Assembly (NCBI RefSeq): GCF_002099425.1
Contig: NW_018344024.1
Coordinates: 2,666,001-2,730,000, forward strand
DNA: 64,000 nt
Direction: 5' to 3'
Origin: Phascolarctos cinereus
Taxonomy: Eukaryota; Chordata; Mammalia; Diprotodontia; Phascolarctidae
Below are positions 11,556 to 23,101 of this stretch, piece by piece. The notes under the pieces are model-generated. The model was not told where the DNA came from, did not search any database, and saw only the letters and a list, made by a program, of their open reading frames with translations. Each line of letters opens with the position of its first letter. Position 1 is the stretch's first letter. Both the position numbers and the translations under genes were made by a program.

Positions 11556-12165
11556 AAAGCTGAATATTTTTATTATAATTTACATAGTATTTTCAAATAA
11601 CAAAAACATATTTAAGATAGACAAGCATCAACCAACCTTACTCACAGAATATAAAATAAAGGAAGGAAACCACTCGGCAGAAGGCTGCTGGTGAGCAGTC
11701 AAATGAAATAGGATGTATTTAGCACTCTTGACCAGAGATAAAACTATACTAAGTTAATTGGAGCTTGGCCCCAAGGCTCCAAAAATTAGAGGGTGCTGAC
11801 AGCCCTTGTATTGCTTCAAAAGTTAGAAAAATGTGATTAAGCAATTGCCTAATATCTGGGCAGTACTTTTCCCTCCATAGTTCTTCAGTCCACCAGTCGT
11901 GCAACTTGTCCTCTATCAGTTACATGTTCTCAATTAGTTACTTGCAACAGTTTCCATGGCATGACAAGTCCTACTCTATTACTCAGACCCTTGAGGGTCA
12001 CTATGACTTCCTCAACCCTGGCCTAGAGCCTATTGGCCCACCTGACCAATCAGTCACAATTTCCCACTGGCATTCTTTCACTTAATACTAGCATTTCCCT
12101 AGAGAATTTTTGCCCTACCTTAACATGGGTCCTGGCACGTGGTAGAAACTTAATATATGTTTTGT
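11556..12165 (-). other. Candidate 3'-transduced flank carried by L1 C
   Basis: About 610 bp of non-L1 sequence lying between the poly-A end of L1 C (T/A-rich 12,168-12,200 on plus) and the resumed L1 B sequence. Read on the minus strand it ends with an 'aataaa' polyadenylation signal (near 11,570) followed about 13 bases later by an A-run (7 T on plus at 11,549-11,555). That is the structure expected when an L1 transcript reads past its own weak signal and stops at a downstream one. It contains an L2 3' end at 12,060-12,165 (plus), so it is genomic flank and not L1. A separate earlier insertion is the alternative. Confidence 0.5.
12060..12165 (+). mobile_element. L2 LINE 3' end, plus strand
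   Basis: 'gggtcctggcacgtggtaga' followed by 'acttaatatatg' and 'ttcattc' is an L2 terminus. Confidence 0.65.
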
Positions 12166-12424
12166 TCATTCTTTTTTTTTTCAAATTTAAATTGTTTTTT
12201 TTTACATACCCATTAAACATATTTTCACATTAGTGAAGTTGCAAGTAAAAAATAAAACCAATAGGAGGAACCATCAGAAAGACGAAACAAAATTAAACAG
12301 AAGGTAAAAATAAGTGATAGCAATTGGACTTCCATAGTTCTTTCTTTGGATGTGGACAGCATTTTCCATCCCGAGGCCTCTGGAGATGTCTTAGATCCTG
12401 GTAATGCTGAGAAGGGTTCAGTTT

Positions 12425-15400
12425 AACATTCTTAGTCCTTGCATAACGTGGCTGTTATTGTGTACAAAGTCCTCTTGGTTCTGCTCACTTCACTCAGCAT
12501 CAGACCACATAAGGCTTTCCAGGTTTTTCTGAAGTCAACATGTTCATCATTTCTTATAGCACAATACTATTCCATTACATTCATATACCACAACTTGCTC
12601 AGCCATTCCTCAATTGATGGGCATCCTCTCAATTTCCAATTTTTTTGCCACCACAAAAATAGCTGCTATGAATATTTTTGTACATGTGGATCCTTTTCCC
12701 ATTTGTTTAATCTCTTTGGGTTATAGCCCTAGAAGTACTATTGCTGGATCAAAGGGCATGCACATTTTTGTAGCCCTTTGGGCATAGTTCCAAATTGTTC
12801 TCCAAAATGGTTGGATCATTTTGCAACTCCATCAACAATGTATTAGCATTCCAATTTTCCCACATCTTCTCCAACATTTATCATTTTCCTGTTTTGTCAT
12901 GTTGGCCAATCTGATGGGTGTGATGTGGTACCTCAGAGTTGTTTTGATTTGCATATCTCCAATCAATAATGATTTAGAGCATTTTTTTCATATGACTATA
13001 GATGGCTTTAATTTCTTCACCTGAGAACTGTCTGTTCATATCCTTTGACCATTTATCAATTGGGGAATGGCTTGTGTTCTTATAAATTTGTCTTAATTCT
13101 CTATATATTTTAGAAATAAGGCCTTTATCAGAAAGACTGGTTGAAAAATTCTTTCCCAATTTTCTACCTTCCTTAGTTGCATCTTAGTTGCATTGGCTTT
13201 GTTTGTGCAAAAACTTTTCCATTTAATGTAATCAAAATTATCCATTTTGCTTTTCATAATGTTCTCTATCTCCTGTTTGGTCGTGAATTCTTCTGTTCTC
13301 CATAGATCTGATAGGTAAACTATTCCTTGTTCTCCCAGTTTACTTATGGTATCAGCCTTTATATCTAAGTCCTGAACCCATTTTGACTTAATTTTGGTAT
13401 ATGGTATGAGATTTGGGTCTATGCCTAGTTTCTGCCATACTCTCTTCCAGTTTTCCCAGCAGTAGTTTTCAAAGAGAGGGTTCTTATCCCAGAAACTAGG
13501 GTCTTTGGGTTTATCAAATAAGAGATTACTATAGTCATTTACTACTGTGTCTTGCATATTTAACCTATTCCACTGATCCACCTCCCTATTTCTTAGCCAG
13601 TACCAAGCAGTTTTGATGACTGCTGCTTTATAATACAATTTAAGATCTGGAATTGCTAGGCCATCTTCCCCTGCATTTCTTTTCATTAGTTCCTTTGATA
13701 TTCTGGACTTTTTGTTTTTCCAAATGAATCTAGTTATTATTTTTTCTAACTCTATAAAATAAGTTTTGGTAGTTTGATTGGTATGGCACTGAATAAGTAA
13801 ATTAGCTTAGGTAGGATAGTCATGTTTATTATATTAGCTCAGCCGACCCATGAGCAAAAGATGTTTTTCCAATTATTTAGATCTGATTTTATTTGTTGTA
13901 AAAGTGTTTTGTAATTGTGTTCATAGAGTTCCTGGGTTTGTTTCAGGAGGTAGACTCCTAAATATTTTATGTTTCTTTCTATGTCTTGCTGTTGGGCTTT
14001 GTTGGTGATATATAGAAATCATGATGATTTATGTGGGTTTATTTTATAGCCTGCAACTTTGCTAAACTTGTTTATTATTTCACATAGTTTTTTACTTCAT
14101 TCTCTATGATTCTCTAAGTATATCATCATGTCATCTGCAAAGAGTGATAGCTTTGTTTCTTCTTTGCCTATTCTAATGCCTTCAATTTCTTTTTCTTCTC
14201 TTATTGCTAAAGCTAAGGTTTCCAGTACAATATTGAATAACAGTGGTGATAATGGACATCCTTGTTTTACCCCTGATCTTACTGGAAATGCTTCTAGCCT
14301 CTCCACATTACATATAATGCTTGCTGAAGGTTTTAGATATATGCTATTTATCATTTTAAGGAAGACTCCATTTATACCTATGCTTTCTAGTGTTTTTAAT
14401 AGGAATGGGTGTCATATTTTATCAAAAGCTTTTTCTGTATCTATTGAGATGATCATGTGGTTTCTGTTGGTTTTGGTGTTGATATGTTCAATGATGCTGA
14501 TAGTTTTCCTAATATTGAACCAACCCTGCATTCCTGGTATAAATCCTACCTGGTCATAGTGTATTATTCTTGTGATAAGTTGCTGCAATCTACTTGCTAG
14601 TATTTTGTTTAAAATTTTTGCATCTATATTCATTAGAGAAATTGGTCTATAATTTTCTTTCTCTATTTTGACTCTTCCTGGTTTAGGTATCAACACCATA
14701 TTTGTATCATAAAAAGAATTTGGTAAGACTCCTTCTTCACCTATTTTCCCAAATAGTCTATATAGTATTGGAATTAATTGTTCTTTAAATGTTTGATAGA
14801 ATTGCATGTAAATCCATCTGGCCCTGGAGATTTTTTCCTAGGGAGTTCATCAATGGCTTGTTCAATTTCTTTTTCTGAGATGGGGTTATTTAAGTATTTT
14901 ACTTCCTCTTCGTTAATCTGGGCAATTTATATTTTTAAATATGTATCCATTTCACTAAGATTGTCAAATTTGTTGGCATATAGTTGGGCAAAATAATTCC
15001 TAATTATTGTTTTAATTTCCTCTTCCTTGGTGGTAGCTTCCCTTTTCATTCTTGATACTAGTAATTTGGTTTTCTTCTTTCTTTTTTTTAATTAAATTAA
15101 CCAAAGGTTATCTATTTTATTGGTTTTTTCATAAAACCAGCTCTTAGTTTTATTTATTAGTTCAATAGTTTTCTTAATTTCAATTTTATTAATTTTTCCT
15201 TTGGTTTTCAATATTTCTAATTTGGTGTTTAGTTGAGGATTTTTAATTTGTTCTTTTTCTAGTTTTTTTAGTTGTATGCCCAATTCATTAATCTCCTCTT
15301 TTTCTATTTTATTTATGTAAGCATTTAGAGATATAAAACTTCCCCTAAGAACTGCTTTGCTGCATCCCATAGGTTTTGGTATGTTGTCTCATTATTGTCA

Positions 15401-16204
15401 TTCTCTTGAATGAAATTATTGATTGTTTCTATGATTTGTTGTTTGACCCAATCATTTTTTAGGATTAGATTATTTAGTTTCCAATTATTTTTTAGTCTAT
15501 CTTTCCATGGCCCTTTATTACATATAATTTTTATTGTCATGATCTGAAAAGGATGCATTTAATATTTCTGCCTTTCTGCATTGGATTGTGAGGTTTTTAT
15601 GCCCTAGTACATGGTCAATTTTTGTGTATGTGCCATGTACTGAGAAAAAAGTATATTCCTTTCTATCCCCATTCAGTTTTCTCCAGAGGTCTATCATACC
15701 TAACTTTTCTAATGTTCTATTCACCTCCTTAACTTCTTTCTTGTTTATTTTGTGGTTAGACTTATCTAGTGCCGAGAGGGGGAGGTTCAGGTCCCCCACT
15801 AGTATAGTTTTGCTGTCTATTTCTTCCTGTAACTCCCTGAACTTCTCCTGTAAGAATTTGGATGCTATACCATTTGGTGCATATATGTTTAGTAATGATA
15901 TTACTTCATTGTCTATGGTGCCTTTTAGCAGGATGTAGTTTCCTTCCTTATCTCTTTTGATTAGATCTATTTTTGCTTTTGCTTTGTCTGAGATCAGGAT
16001 TGCTATCCCTGATTTTTGTACTTCAGCTGACATGCAATATATTCTGCTCCAGCCTTTTACCTTTACCCTGTATGTGTCACTCTTTTTCAAATGTGTTTCC
16101 TGTAAACAACATATTGTAGGATTATGGTTTTTAATCCATTCTGCAATCCATTTCCTTTTATGGGAGAGTTCATCCCATTCACATTCACAGTTATGATTAC
16201 TATC
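12425..16204 (-). pseudogene. L1 C ORF2: endonuclease-reverse transcriptase, broken
   Basis: Encodes the L1 ORF2 protein, which nicks target DNA and reverse-transcribes L1 RNA on it. The expected start is near 16,204, in the phrase VNVNGMNSP (a frame different from the 258-codon open stretch at 15,518-16,294, because one base is missing near 16,175). The endonuclease part shows LQETHL, GDLNLPLS and the catalytic SDHD near its end. Reverse-transcriptase motifs include [14 protein letters not shown] and the metal-binding FADD at 14,123-14,140 on minus. The C-terminus has LAIPDLKLYYKAAVIKTAWY and the IDKWSKDMNR phrase. The total of about 1,260 codons is close to the family norm. At least six frame changes or stops separate the open pieces (15,518, 15,325, 15,092, 14,412, 14,097, 13,093). 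Confidence 0.9.
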
Positions 16205-16868
16205 TGTGTCTTTTTCTCCATCCTTTTCCCCCCATTTATGCTTTTCTTTCTCCTTTTTCCCTTTCCCCTTCACTAGTGTTTTGCTTTTGACCACCTCCTT
16301 CAGTCCCTTCCCCTTTTATTATCCCTTTCCCTTTTCTTCCCCTTTAGTCTTACTGCTTCTTCCCTCCCTTCTTTCCCCCCTCCTTTTCTTCCCCCTCCCT
16401 TTTCTTTCCCCTTTTCCCTCCTACTGCCTATAGGGCAAGTTAGATTTCTATACCTAACTGATTATATTATGCCCTTCTTGAGCCAAATCTGATGAGAGTA
16501 AGGTTCAAACAATGCTCCCCCCCTTTTTCCCTCTGCTGTAATAGGATTTTGTGTCTTTTCCTGTAATGTAATTTACCCTTGTCTGCCTCCTCCTTTCTCA
16601 GTACATTTTCTAAGATCAGATTGATCCACTTATTTGGATCCATTTAACCCACTTGATTAGATTTTTTTTTATCATTACATCAAAGTCAACTAATATCCAC
16701 CCTCTTTATGTATACTCCTTTAACAAGGTGTAATAACAATACAGTTCTCAAGGGTTGCAAGTCATATTCCCTTGTAGGGGTTTAAACAGCCCCCCCTTAT
16801 TAACAACATATTGTATCTTTCTGTCCCATTTACCTTTTTAAGTCCTTCTTGAGTCCTGTACTTGAAGA
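16205..16868 (-). other. L1 C inter-ORF spacer with ~200-bp polypurine tract
   Basis: Between the end of ORF1 (16,869) and the expected ORF2 start lie about 660 bp with no conserved frame. In the L1 sense direction 16,225-16,432 is a purine tract (on plus, long runs of C and T such as 'ttccctttccccttcact'). The same arrangement recurs at 19,600-19,790, 24,440-24,665, 44,185-44,400 and 61,480-61,625, so it is a property of this L1 family. Its role is unknown. Open frames on plus (16,206-16,433) are antisense to the tract and not genes. Confidence 0.8.
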
Positions 16869-17813
16869 TCAAATTTTTTGTTGAGCTCTGGTCTTTTTAT
16901 CAGGAAAGTTTGGAAGTCTCCTATTTTTGAATATCCACCTCCTCCCTTGAAAAATGATGCTCATTTTTGCTGGGTAATTGATCCTTGGCTGCATTCCAAG
17001 CTCCTTTGCCTTATGGAATATCATGTTCCATGCCCTGCGGTCTTTTAATGTAGAAGCTGCAAGGTCCTGTGTAATCCTGACTGTGGTTCCATGATATTTA
17101 AATTGTTTCTTTCTGGCTGCTTGCAGCACCTTCTCTTTCATCTGGTAATTTTGGAATTTTGCTATTATATTCTTGGCGTTGTCAATTTGGGATCTCTTTC
17201 AGGTGGTGATCGTGGATTCTTTCTATGGTTATTTTCCCTTCTGGTTCTAGGACTTTGGGCAGTTTTCCTTTATGATTTCCTGAAAGATACTGTCCAGGCT
17301 CTTTTTTTCATCATGATTTTCAGGTAGTCCAATAATTTTTAAATTGTCTCTCCTGAGTCGATTTTCCAGGTCGGTTGTTTTACTGATGAGGTATTTTACA
17401 TTTTCATCTATTTTTTCATTTTTTTGTTTCTGTTTGACTGATTCTTGCTCTCTCATAGAGACATTAGTTTCCATTTGTCCAATTCTAGTTTTTAACAGAT
17501 TGTTTTCTTCTGTTAGTTTTTGTACTTCCTTCTTCAATTGGCCAATTGTGTTTTTTAGGGACTTGTTTTCTTCAGTGTATTTTTTTTCCAATTGGCCAAT
17601 TGTATTTTTGAAGGACTCTTCTACCTCTCTCATTTGACTATTAAAATCCTTCTTGAGCTCTTCTAAGAAGGCTTTTTGGGCTTCAGACCAGTTCATATTC
17701 CCTTTTGTTGTTGCAGATGTGGGTTTGTTGACAATGTTGTCCTCTTCAGAATTTCTGTCTTGATCTTCACTCTTCTCATAATATGAATCTATGGTACGTT
17801 TCTTTTTACTCAT
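16869..17813 (-). pseudogene. L1 C ORF1: coiled-coil RNA-binding protein, broken
   Basis: Encodes the L1 ORF1 protein, the trimeric RNA chaperone of the L1 ribonucleoprotein. Starts MSKKKRTIDSYYEKSEDQ at 17,813. After a charged N-terminus (residues 1-45), a coiled coil (about 50-135) contains a repeated (N/T)xIGQ(L/M) phrase at 18- and 21-residue spacing. The RRM begins at LENRLRRDNLKIIGLPEN, and the C-terminal domain ends with the family signature PRINYPAKMSIIFQGRRW. About 314 codons, near the family length. One or more frame changes lie between 17,141 and 17,247 in the RRM, since the two open pieces (188 and 90 codons) are in different frames. Confidence 0.9.
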
Positions 17814-18630
17814 GGTGTTTCTTTATTCCCTGGCCTTTAAAGAGATTGAGCTCTCCTGCTGGGGAACAGAGGGTACTGACCCAAGCTTCTTGTGTTGGGA
17901 GCCTAGGTCTTGGTCACTGGCTTTGGTGCTGGGGCCTCTTATGCTGGCAATTGGAGGCTGTAGGTTTCTGGCAGCTTACCTTGTGTTGGGCTGAAATCAG
18001 CAAGGCTGGAACTTTCAGGCAATTCTAGGTTGCCTGCTTTTCCTTTCCTTTAGCTTTCTTCAGCTCCTTTTAGATGGGTGCTGCAGGGTGTTTATCTGCC
18101 TGGGGCCCCCTGCAGTGTTGTCTCCCTCTTTCTGCTAATGCACTGGGATTCCTTTGTGGAGTGCCGAACTCCTGGTGGTTTTCTGAGCTGGTTTCCACTG
18201 GTTCCCCCCACCTTCACTGAGGCACTCAGAGGTCCAGGTGTTGGTGTTTGCTCTAGCACCTGGGCTTCAGGATTTCTTCACAATTGGAGGCTTCAGGGCT
18301 CCTACAGCTCACCTGGTGTTGGGTTGGAATCAGCAAGGCTGGGCTTTAGGAAGCCTTTAGGTTGTTTTCTTCACCTCCTTTCAGATGAATGCCAGGGTAC
18401 TTATCCCTGGGGCCCTTGTAGTTCTGCCTCCCTTATTTTTGCTGAGGCACTGGGAGACCCGTTTGCTGGGCTGCTGCACTGCTACTCCTCCTCTTTCTTC
18501 TAGTTCAGGTGTTGCAGGGTTTTTTTTTTTTCTGGGGTGATATTTTCTGGGTTTTCAGAGGTTGATAGGGGAGAGTGAGAGCGACTACCTTTTCACTCCA
18601 CCATCTTGGCTCCCAGAAGCGGAAGTCTCC
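17814..18630 (-). promoter_or_regulatory. L1 C 5'UTR / promoter region with two ~333-bp tandem monomers
   Basis: The L1 5'UTR carries the internal promoter. Here it is about 815 bp, richer in G+C than its surroundings, and it starts with the family's 'gggagccaagatgg' at its 5' end. Two tandem copies are visible on plus: 'caattggaggct' at 17,948 and again at 18,281, each followed by the 'tgttggg...atcagcaaggctgg' phrase, a 'cctttt/cctttcagatg' phrase and 'cctggggccc...tctgcctccctt'. The spacing is 333 bp. This resembles the monomer arrays of rodent L1 promoters in architecture, not in sequence. Plus-strand open frames here (17,783-18,503) are antisense by-products. Confidence 0.82.
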
Positions 18631-20345
18631 TTTTCCCTTTTTTGTGATCTCATTGGGATACAGACCTAGTAGCTGTATTACTTGTTCAAAGGGTATGCAC
18701 AATTTGGTTTCCCTTTGGGCATAGTTTCAAATTGTTCTCCAAAATGGTTGGATCAGTTCACAATGCCACAAACAGTACATCAGTGAACCAAATTTCCCAC
18801 ATCCTCTCCAACATTTATCATTTTCCTTTTATGTCATATTAGCCAATCTGGTACCTCAGAATTGTTCAATTTACATTTCTCTGATCAAAAGAGATTTAGG
18901 ATACTTCTTCATATGCGTATATAAGTTCTTGATTGTGTCATCTGAAAAATTGCCTCTTCATATTCTTTGACCATTTATCAATTGAGGAATGAATTTTATT
19001 CCTTTAAATTTGACTCAGGTCTCCATATATTTTAGAAATGAGACCTTTATGAGAGACAGTTTATCAGAGATAGTTGTTGTAAGGATTATTTAGAGTTTTC
19101 TGCTTTCATTTTAATCTTGGTTGCACTGGTTTTGCTCGTGCAATAGCTTTTCAATTTTGTATGATCAAAATAATGTATTCTACACTGTATAAAGCACTCT
19201 CTCTCTTTTGTTTGGTCATGAAATCTTCCCCTCCCCATAGATCTGACAGATGGACTATTCCTTGCTCTTCTAAGATGATTGCCTCATTGTCTATGGTACC
19301 TTTTACCAAAATATAGTTTTTTTCATCTATTTAAATTAGGTCTATTTTTGCTTTTACTTTGTCTGAGATTAGGATTGCTTCTATTGTTTTTTTGTTTTGT
19401 TTTGTTTTGTTTGTTTTTTTAACTTCAGTTGAAGCATAATGGATTCAACTCCAGCCCCTTGCCATTACTCTGTGTGTGTCTCTCTGCTTCAAGTTGTACT
19501 TCTTGTAAGCAACGTATTGTAGGATTGTGATTTTTGATCCACTCAGTTATCTGTTTCTGTTTTATGGGAGAGTTCATCATGTTTATATTTCCATTTGTGA
19601 TTACTACCTGTGTATTTCACTCCATCCTGTTCTTCCTTCTATTTATCCTCTCTCTTCTCTCACCCTTTGCCACCTCAGCAGTGTTTTGCTTCTGTCTACC
19701 ACTTCTCTTGATCTGCCCTCCCTTTCTGTCAGTCTCCACTCTACTTTCATTCTATCTCTTCCTCTCCTAATTTCCTGTTGGGTTCCAAGATAGATTTCTA
19801 TATTTGATCAATTCCCTCTTTGAGCCAATACTGATGAGATTAAGGTTGAAGCAATGTTCATCAATCACCCTCCCATTTTCACATCCACTGTAATAGATCT
19901 TTTAGGCCTCTTTATGTGAAATGATTTAGCCCATCCTACTACTCCTTTCATTCTGCACCCATTTCACCCCTCTTTCTCATTTCTTTTTCAAATATTTCAT
20001 TCCTTCCAACACACCTTATACACAAGCCTTTGTCTATATTTATTATTCTATCTGTGCTGCTAGTGATAACATTTTTAAGAGCAGTGAGTATTATCTTCCA
20101 TGTAAGGATGTAAACAGTTTAGCTTTATTGTATCTCCCATGTTTCCTTTTCTCTCTTTACATATTTATGCTTATCTTGGGTCTTGATGTTAAAGGTCAAA
20201 TTTTTGGTTTAGTTCTTCTCTTCTCCTTTGAAGGCTTGAAATGCTTCTATTACATTGAATAACCTTTTTTTCACTTTGATAAATCATGGTCAATTTTCCA
20301 GGGTAAGTGATTCTTAATTGTAGTCTGAACTCCTTTATTTTCCTG
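18631..20345 (-). mobile_element. L1 copy B, 5' portion with internal deletion (minus strand)
   Basis: Resumes L1 B where copy C interrupted it: ORF2 C-terminal sequence to about 19,277, then an abrupt jump to the endonuclease region at 19,278 ('ttgcctcattgtctatggta'; compare 15,900-15,925). About 2.56 kb of ORF2 (the whole reverse-transcriptase core) is missing relative to copy C. It continues through the ORF2 start, the pyrimidine-rich (on plus) spacer at 19,600-19,790 and the end of ORF1, stopping at about 20,345 in the ORF1 C-terminal domain. A (TTTTG)n run sits at 19,393-19,425. Confidence 0.85.
19393..19425. repeat. (TTTTG)n microsatellite inside L1 B
   Basis: Four to five TTTTG units, probably an expansion within the endonuclease region. 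Confidence 0.85.
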
Positions 20346-23101
20346 AATATCAGTGCCAAATTTTCTCACATCTTCTACATCATTTGTCATTTTCTTTTTT
20401 TGTCATATTAGCCAATCTGATAGGTGTGAGGTGGTATCTTAGAATTGTTTTAATTTGTCTTTCTGTAATCAATGGTGATTTAAAAATGTAATTATACTTT
20501 AATTTCTTCATCTGAAATCTGCCTGTTCACATCCTTTGACAATTTATCAATTGGGGAATGAATTGTATTCTTATAAATTTGACTGAGTTCTCTATGTATT
20601 TTATAAATGAAGCCTTTATCAGAGACACTGGCTATAAAAATTGTTTACCAGCTTTCTGCTTCCATTATACTATTTCTTGCATTGGTTTTGTTTGTGCAAA
20701 AGCTCTTAAATTTAATGTAATCAAAATTATCCATTTTGCATTTCATACCATTCTCTATCTCTTGCTTGGTCATAAACTCTTCCGCTCTCCATAAATCTAA
20801 CAGGGAAATCATTTCTTGCTCTCCTTATTTCTTTATTGTATAAGCTTTTCTGTCTAAATATGTACCCATTTTGACCTTATCTTGGTATATTGTGTGAGTT
20901 GTTGGTCTATGCCTAGTTGCTGCCATACTATTTTTCAGTTTTCCCAGCAGTTTTTGTCAAATAGTGAGTTCTTATCCCAAAAACTGAAGTCTTTGGGTTT
21001 ATCAAATGGTAGATTACTATCATAGACTTGTGTACTTAACTTTTCCCACAGATCTATTACTCTTATTTTTTGATGCTTGCTGCTTTTAATTTTAGATCTA
21101 GTATGGCTAGGCTACCTTCCTTTGCATTTCTTTTCATTAATTACCTTTATATTCTAGACCTTTTTTTCTTCCAGCTGAATTTTGTTATTTTTTTCTAGAT
21201 TTATATTTTTTTGGTTGTTTGAATAAGTAAATTAATTTTGATAGATTGACATTTTTATTACATTAGCTTGGCCTACCCGTGAGCAACTGATATTTTTCCA
21301 AATACTTAGATCCAACTTTATTTGTGTGAAGTGCTCTGTAATTGTATTCAAAGTTGTAATTGTTTTAATTGTATTCAGAGTTCCTGGGTTTGTCTACGTA
21401 GGTTGACTCTCAAATATTTTATATTGTCTATAGTTTTTTTAAATGGAATTTTTCTTTCTATCTCTTGCTGTTGGACTTTCTTAGTAATATATAAAAATGC
21501 TGATGATTTATACGGGTTCATTTTATATCCTGCAACTTTGCTAAAATTCTTAACTATTTCAAGTAGGTTTTTAGTTGATTCTTTAGGATTCCCTAAATAT
21601 GCCATCATATCATCTGCAAAGAATGATAGCTTCATTTCTTCTTTGCCTATTCTTATTCTTTCAATTTCTTTTTTTCTCTTATTGCTAACACTAATGCTTC
21701 TAGTACCATATTGAACAACAGTGGTTATAATGGACATCATTGTTTTACCCCTAACCTTATTGCAAATAATTCTACCTTATCCCATTTACATATAATGCTT
21801 GCTGATGGTTTTAGATAGATGCTACCTATCATTTTGAGGAAAACTCCATTTATTCCTATATTCTCTAGTGCTTTTAATAGGGATGGGTGTTTTATTTTTC
21901 CAAAAAAGCTTTTTCTACATCTATTGAGATAATCATGTGATTTTGATTAGTTTTGTTATTGATACGGTCAATTATGCTGATAGTTTTCCTAATATCGAAT
22001 GAACCCTGCATTCCTGGTATAAATTCTGCATAGTCATAATATAATCCTTGAGATAAATTGCTGTAATCTCTTTTCTAATATGTTTAAAAATTTTGCATCA
22101 ATATTCATTAGGGAAATTGGTCTATATTTTTCTTTCTCTGTTTTGGCTTTTCCTGATTTAAGTATCAGCACTATATTTGTATCATGAAATGAATTTGGTA
22201 AGACTTTTTCTTCATCTATTTTTCCAAATGGTTTATATAGTATTGGAATTAATCATTTCTTAAATGTTTGTTAAAATTCGCTTATGAATCCATTTGGCCC
22301 TGGAGATTTTTTCTTAGGGAATTCATTGTTGACTTGTTCAATTTCTTTTTCTGAAATAAGATTATTTAAATATTTTATTTCCTCTTCTGTTAATCTAGGC
22401 AATCTATATTTTTTAAAAAAAATATTCATCTATTTCACTTAGATTGTCACATTTATTGGCATACAGTTGGGCAAAATAACTCCTGTTAATGTTTTGATTT
22501 CCTTTTCATAGGAACTAACTTTTTTTTTCATTTTTGATACCAATAATTTGGTTTTCTCCTTTCCTTTTTTTGTAATCAAATCAATGAAATGTTTATCTAT
22601 TTTACTGGTTTTCTCATAAAACCATCTCTTAGTTTTATTTGTTAGTTCCAAAGTTTTCTTAATTTCAATTTTATAAATCTCCTCTTTAATTTTCAGAATT
22701 TCTAATTTGGCATGTAATTGGGGATATTTAATTTATTCTTTTTTCTAGCTTTTTTAGTTGCATTTCCAACTTAGTAGTCTCCTCTTTCTCTATTTTATTC
22801 ATGTAGTCATTTAGAGATATAAAATTTCTCCCACGAACTGCTTTTGCTGCATCCCATAAGTTTTGGTATGTTGTCTCATTGTTGTCTTTCTCTTGGATGA
22901 ATTTGTCAATTGTTTCTATGATTTGTTGTTTAACACACTCATTCTTTAAGATCAAATTATTTAGTTTGTAATTAACTTAAAAGTATCCATGACATTTTAT
23001 AAATGTATTTTTTTATGCATTTAATGTGCCTGTCTTTCTACACTGGATTGTGAGGTTTTTATGTGTAAATGCCATGTATCACTGGGAAAAAGTTATATTC
23101 C

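Larger units (their letters stand above)
12166..18630 (-). mobile_element. L1 copy C, nearly full length (about 6.46 kb), minus strand
   Basis: The best-preserved element in the window. From its 5' end (right): a start at about 18,630 containing 'gggagccaagatggtgg', a 5'UTR, ORF1, a long spacer, ORF2, a 3'UTR and an A-rich end at about 12,170. Open stretches of 258, 197, 188 and 131 codons remain, but ORF1 and ORF2 are each interrupted several times, so it cannot move on its own. Compared with L1 I (44,507-44,980), its 3'UTR lacks roughly 150 bp of the usual purine-rich block. A poor duplication, 'tccttcccccccttttttt' at about 11,537 versus 'tccttttcccttttttg' at 18,629, fits insertion of C plus the 11,556-12,165 flank as one unit. 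Confidence 0.93.

Noticed and set aside
16206-16433. Plus-strand Phe/Pro/Ser-rich frame as a small protein
   Set aside because: It is the antisense of the L1 polypurine spacer, and the same bias appears wherever that spacer occurs.
17783-18503. Plus-strand frames of 67-141 codons in a GC-richer stretch as exons
   Set aside because: They lie in the L1 C 5'UTR in antisense, and the frame is not kept between the two monomers.
17800-18640. CpG island promoter of a host gene
   Set aside because: Higher G+C is explained by the L1 5'UTR, few CpGs are visible, and no host transcript start or coding exon follows.
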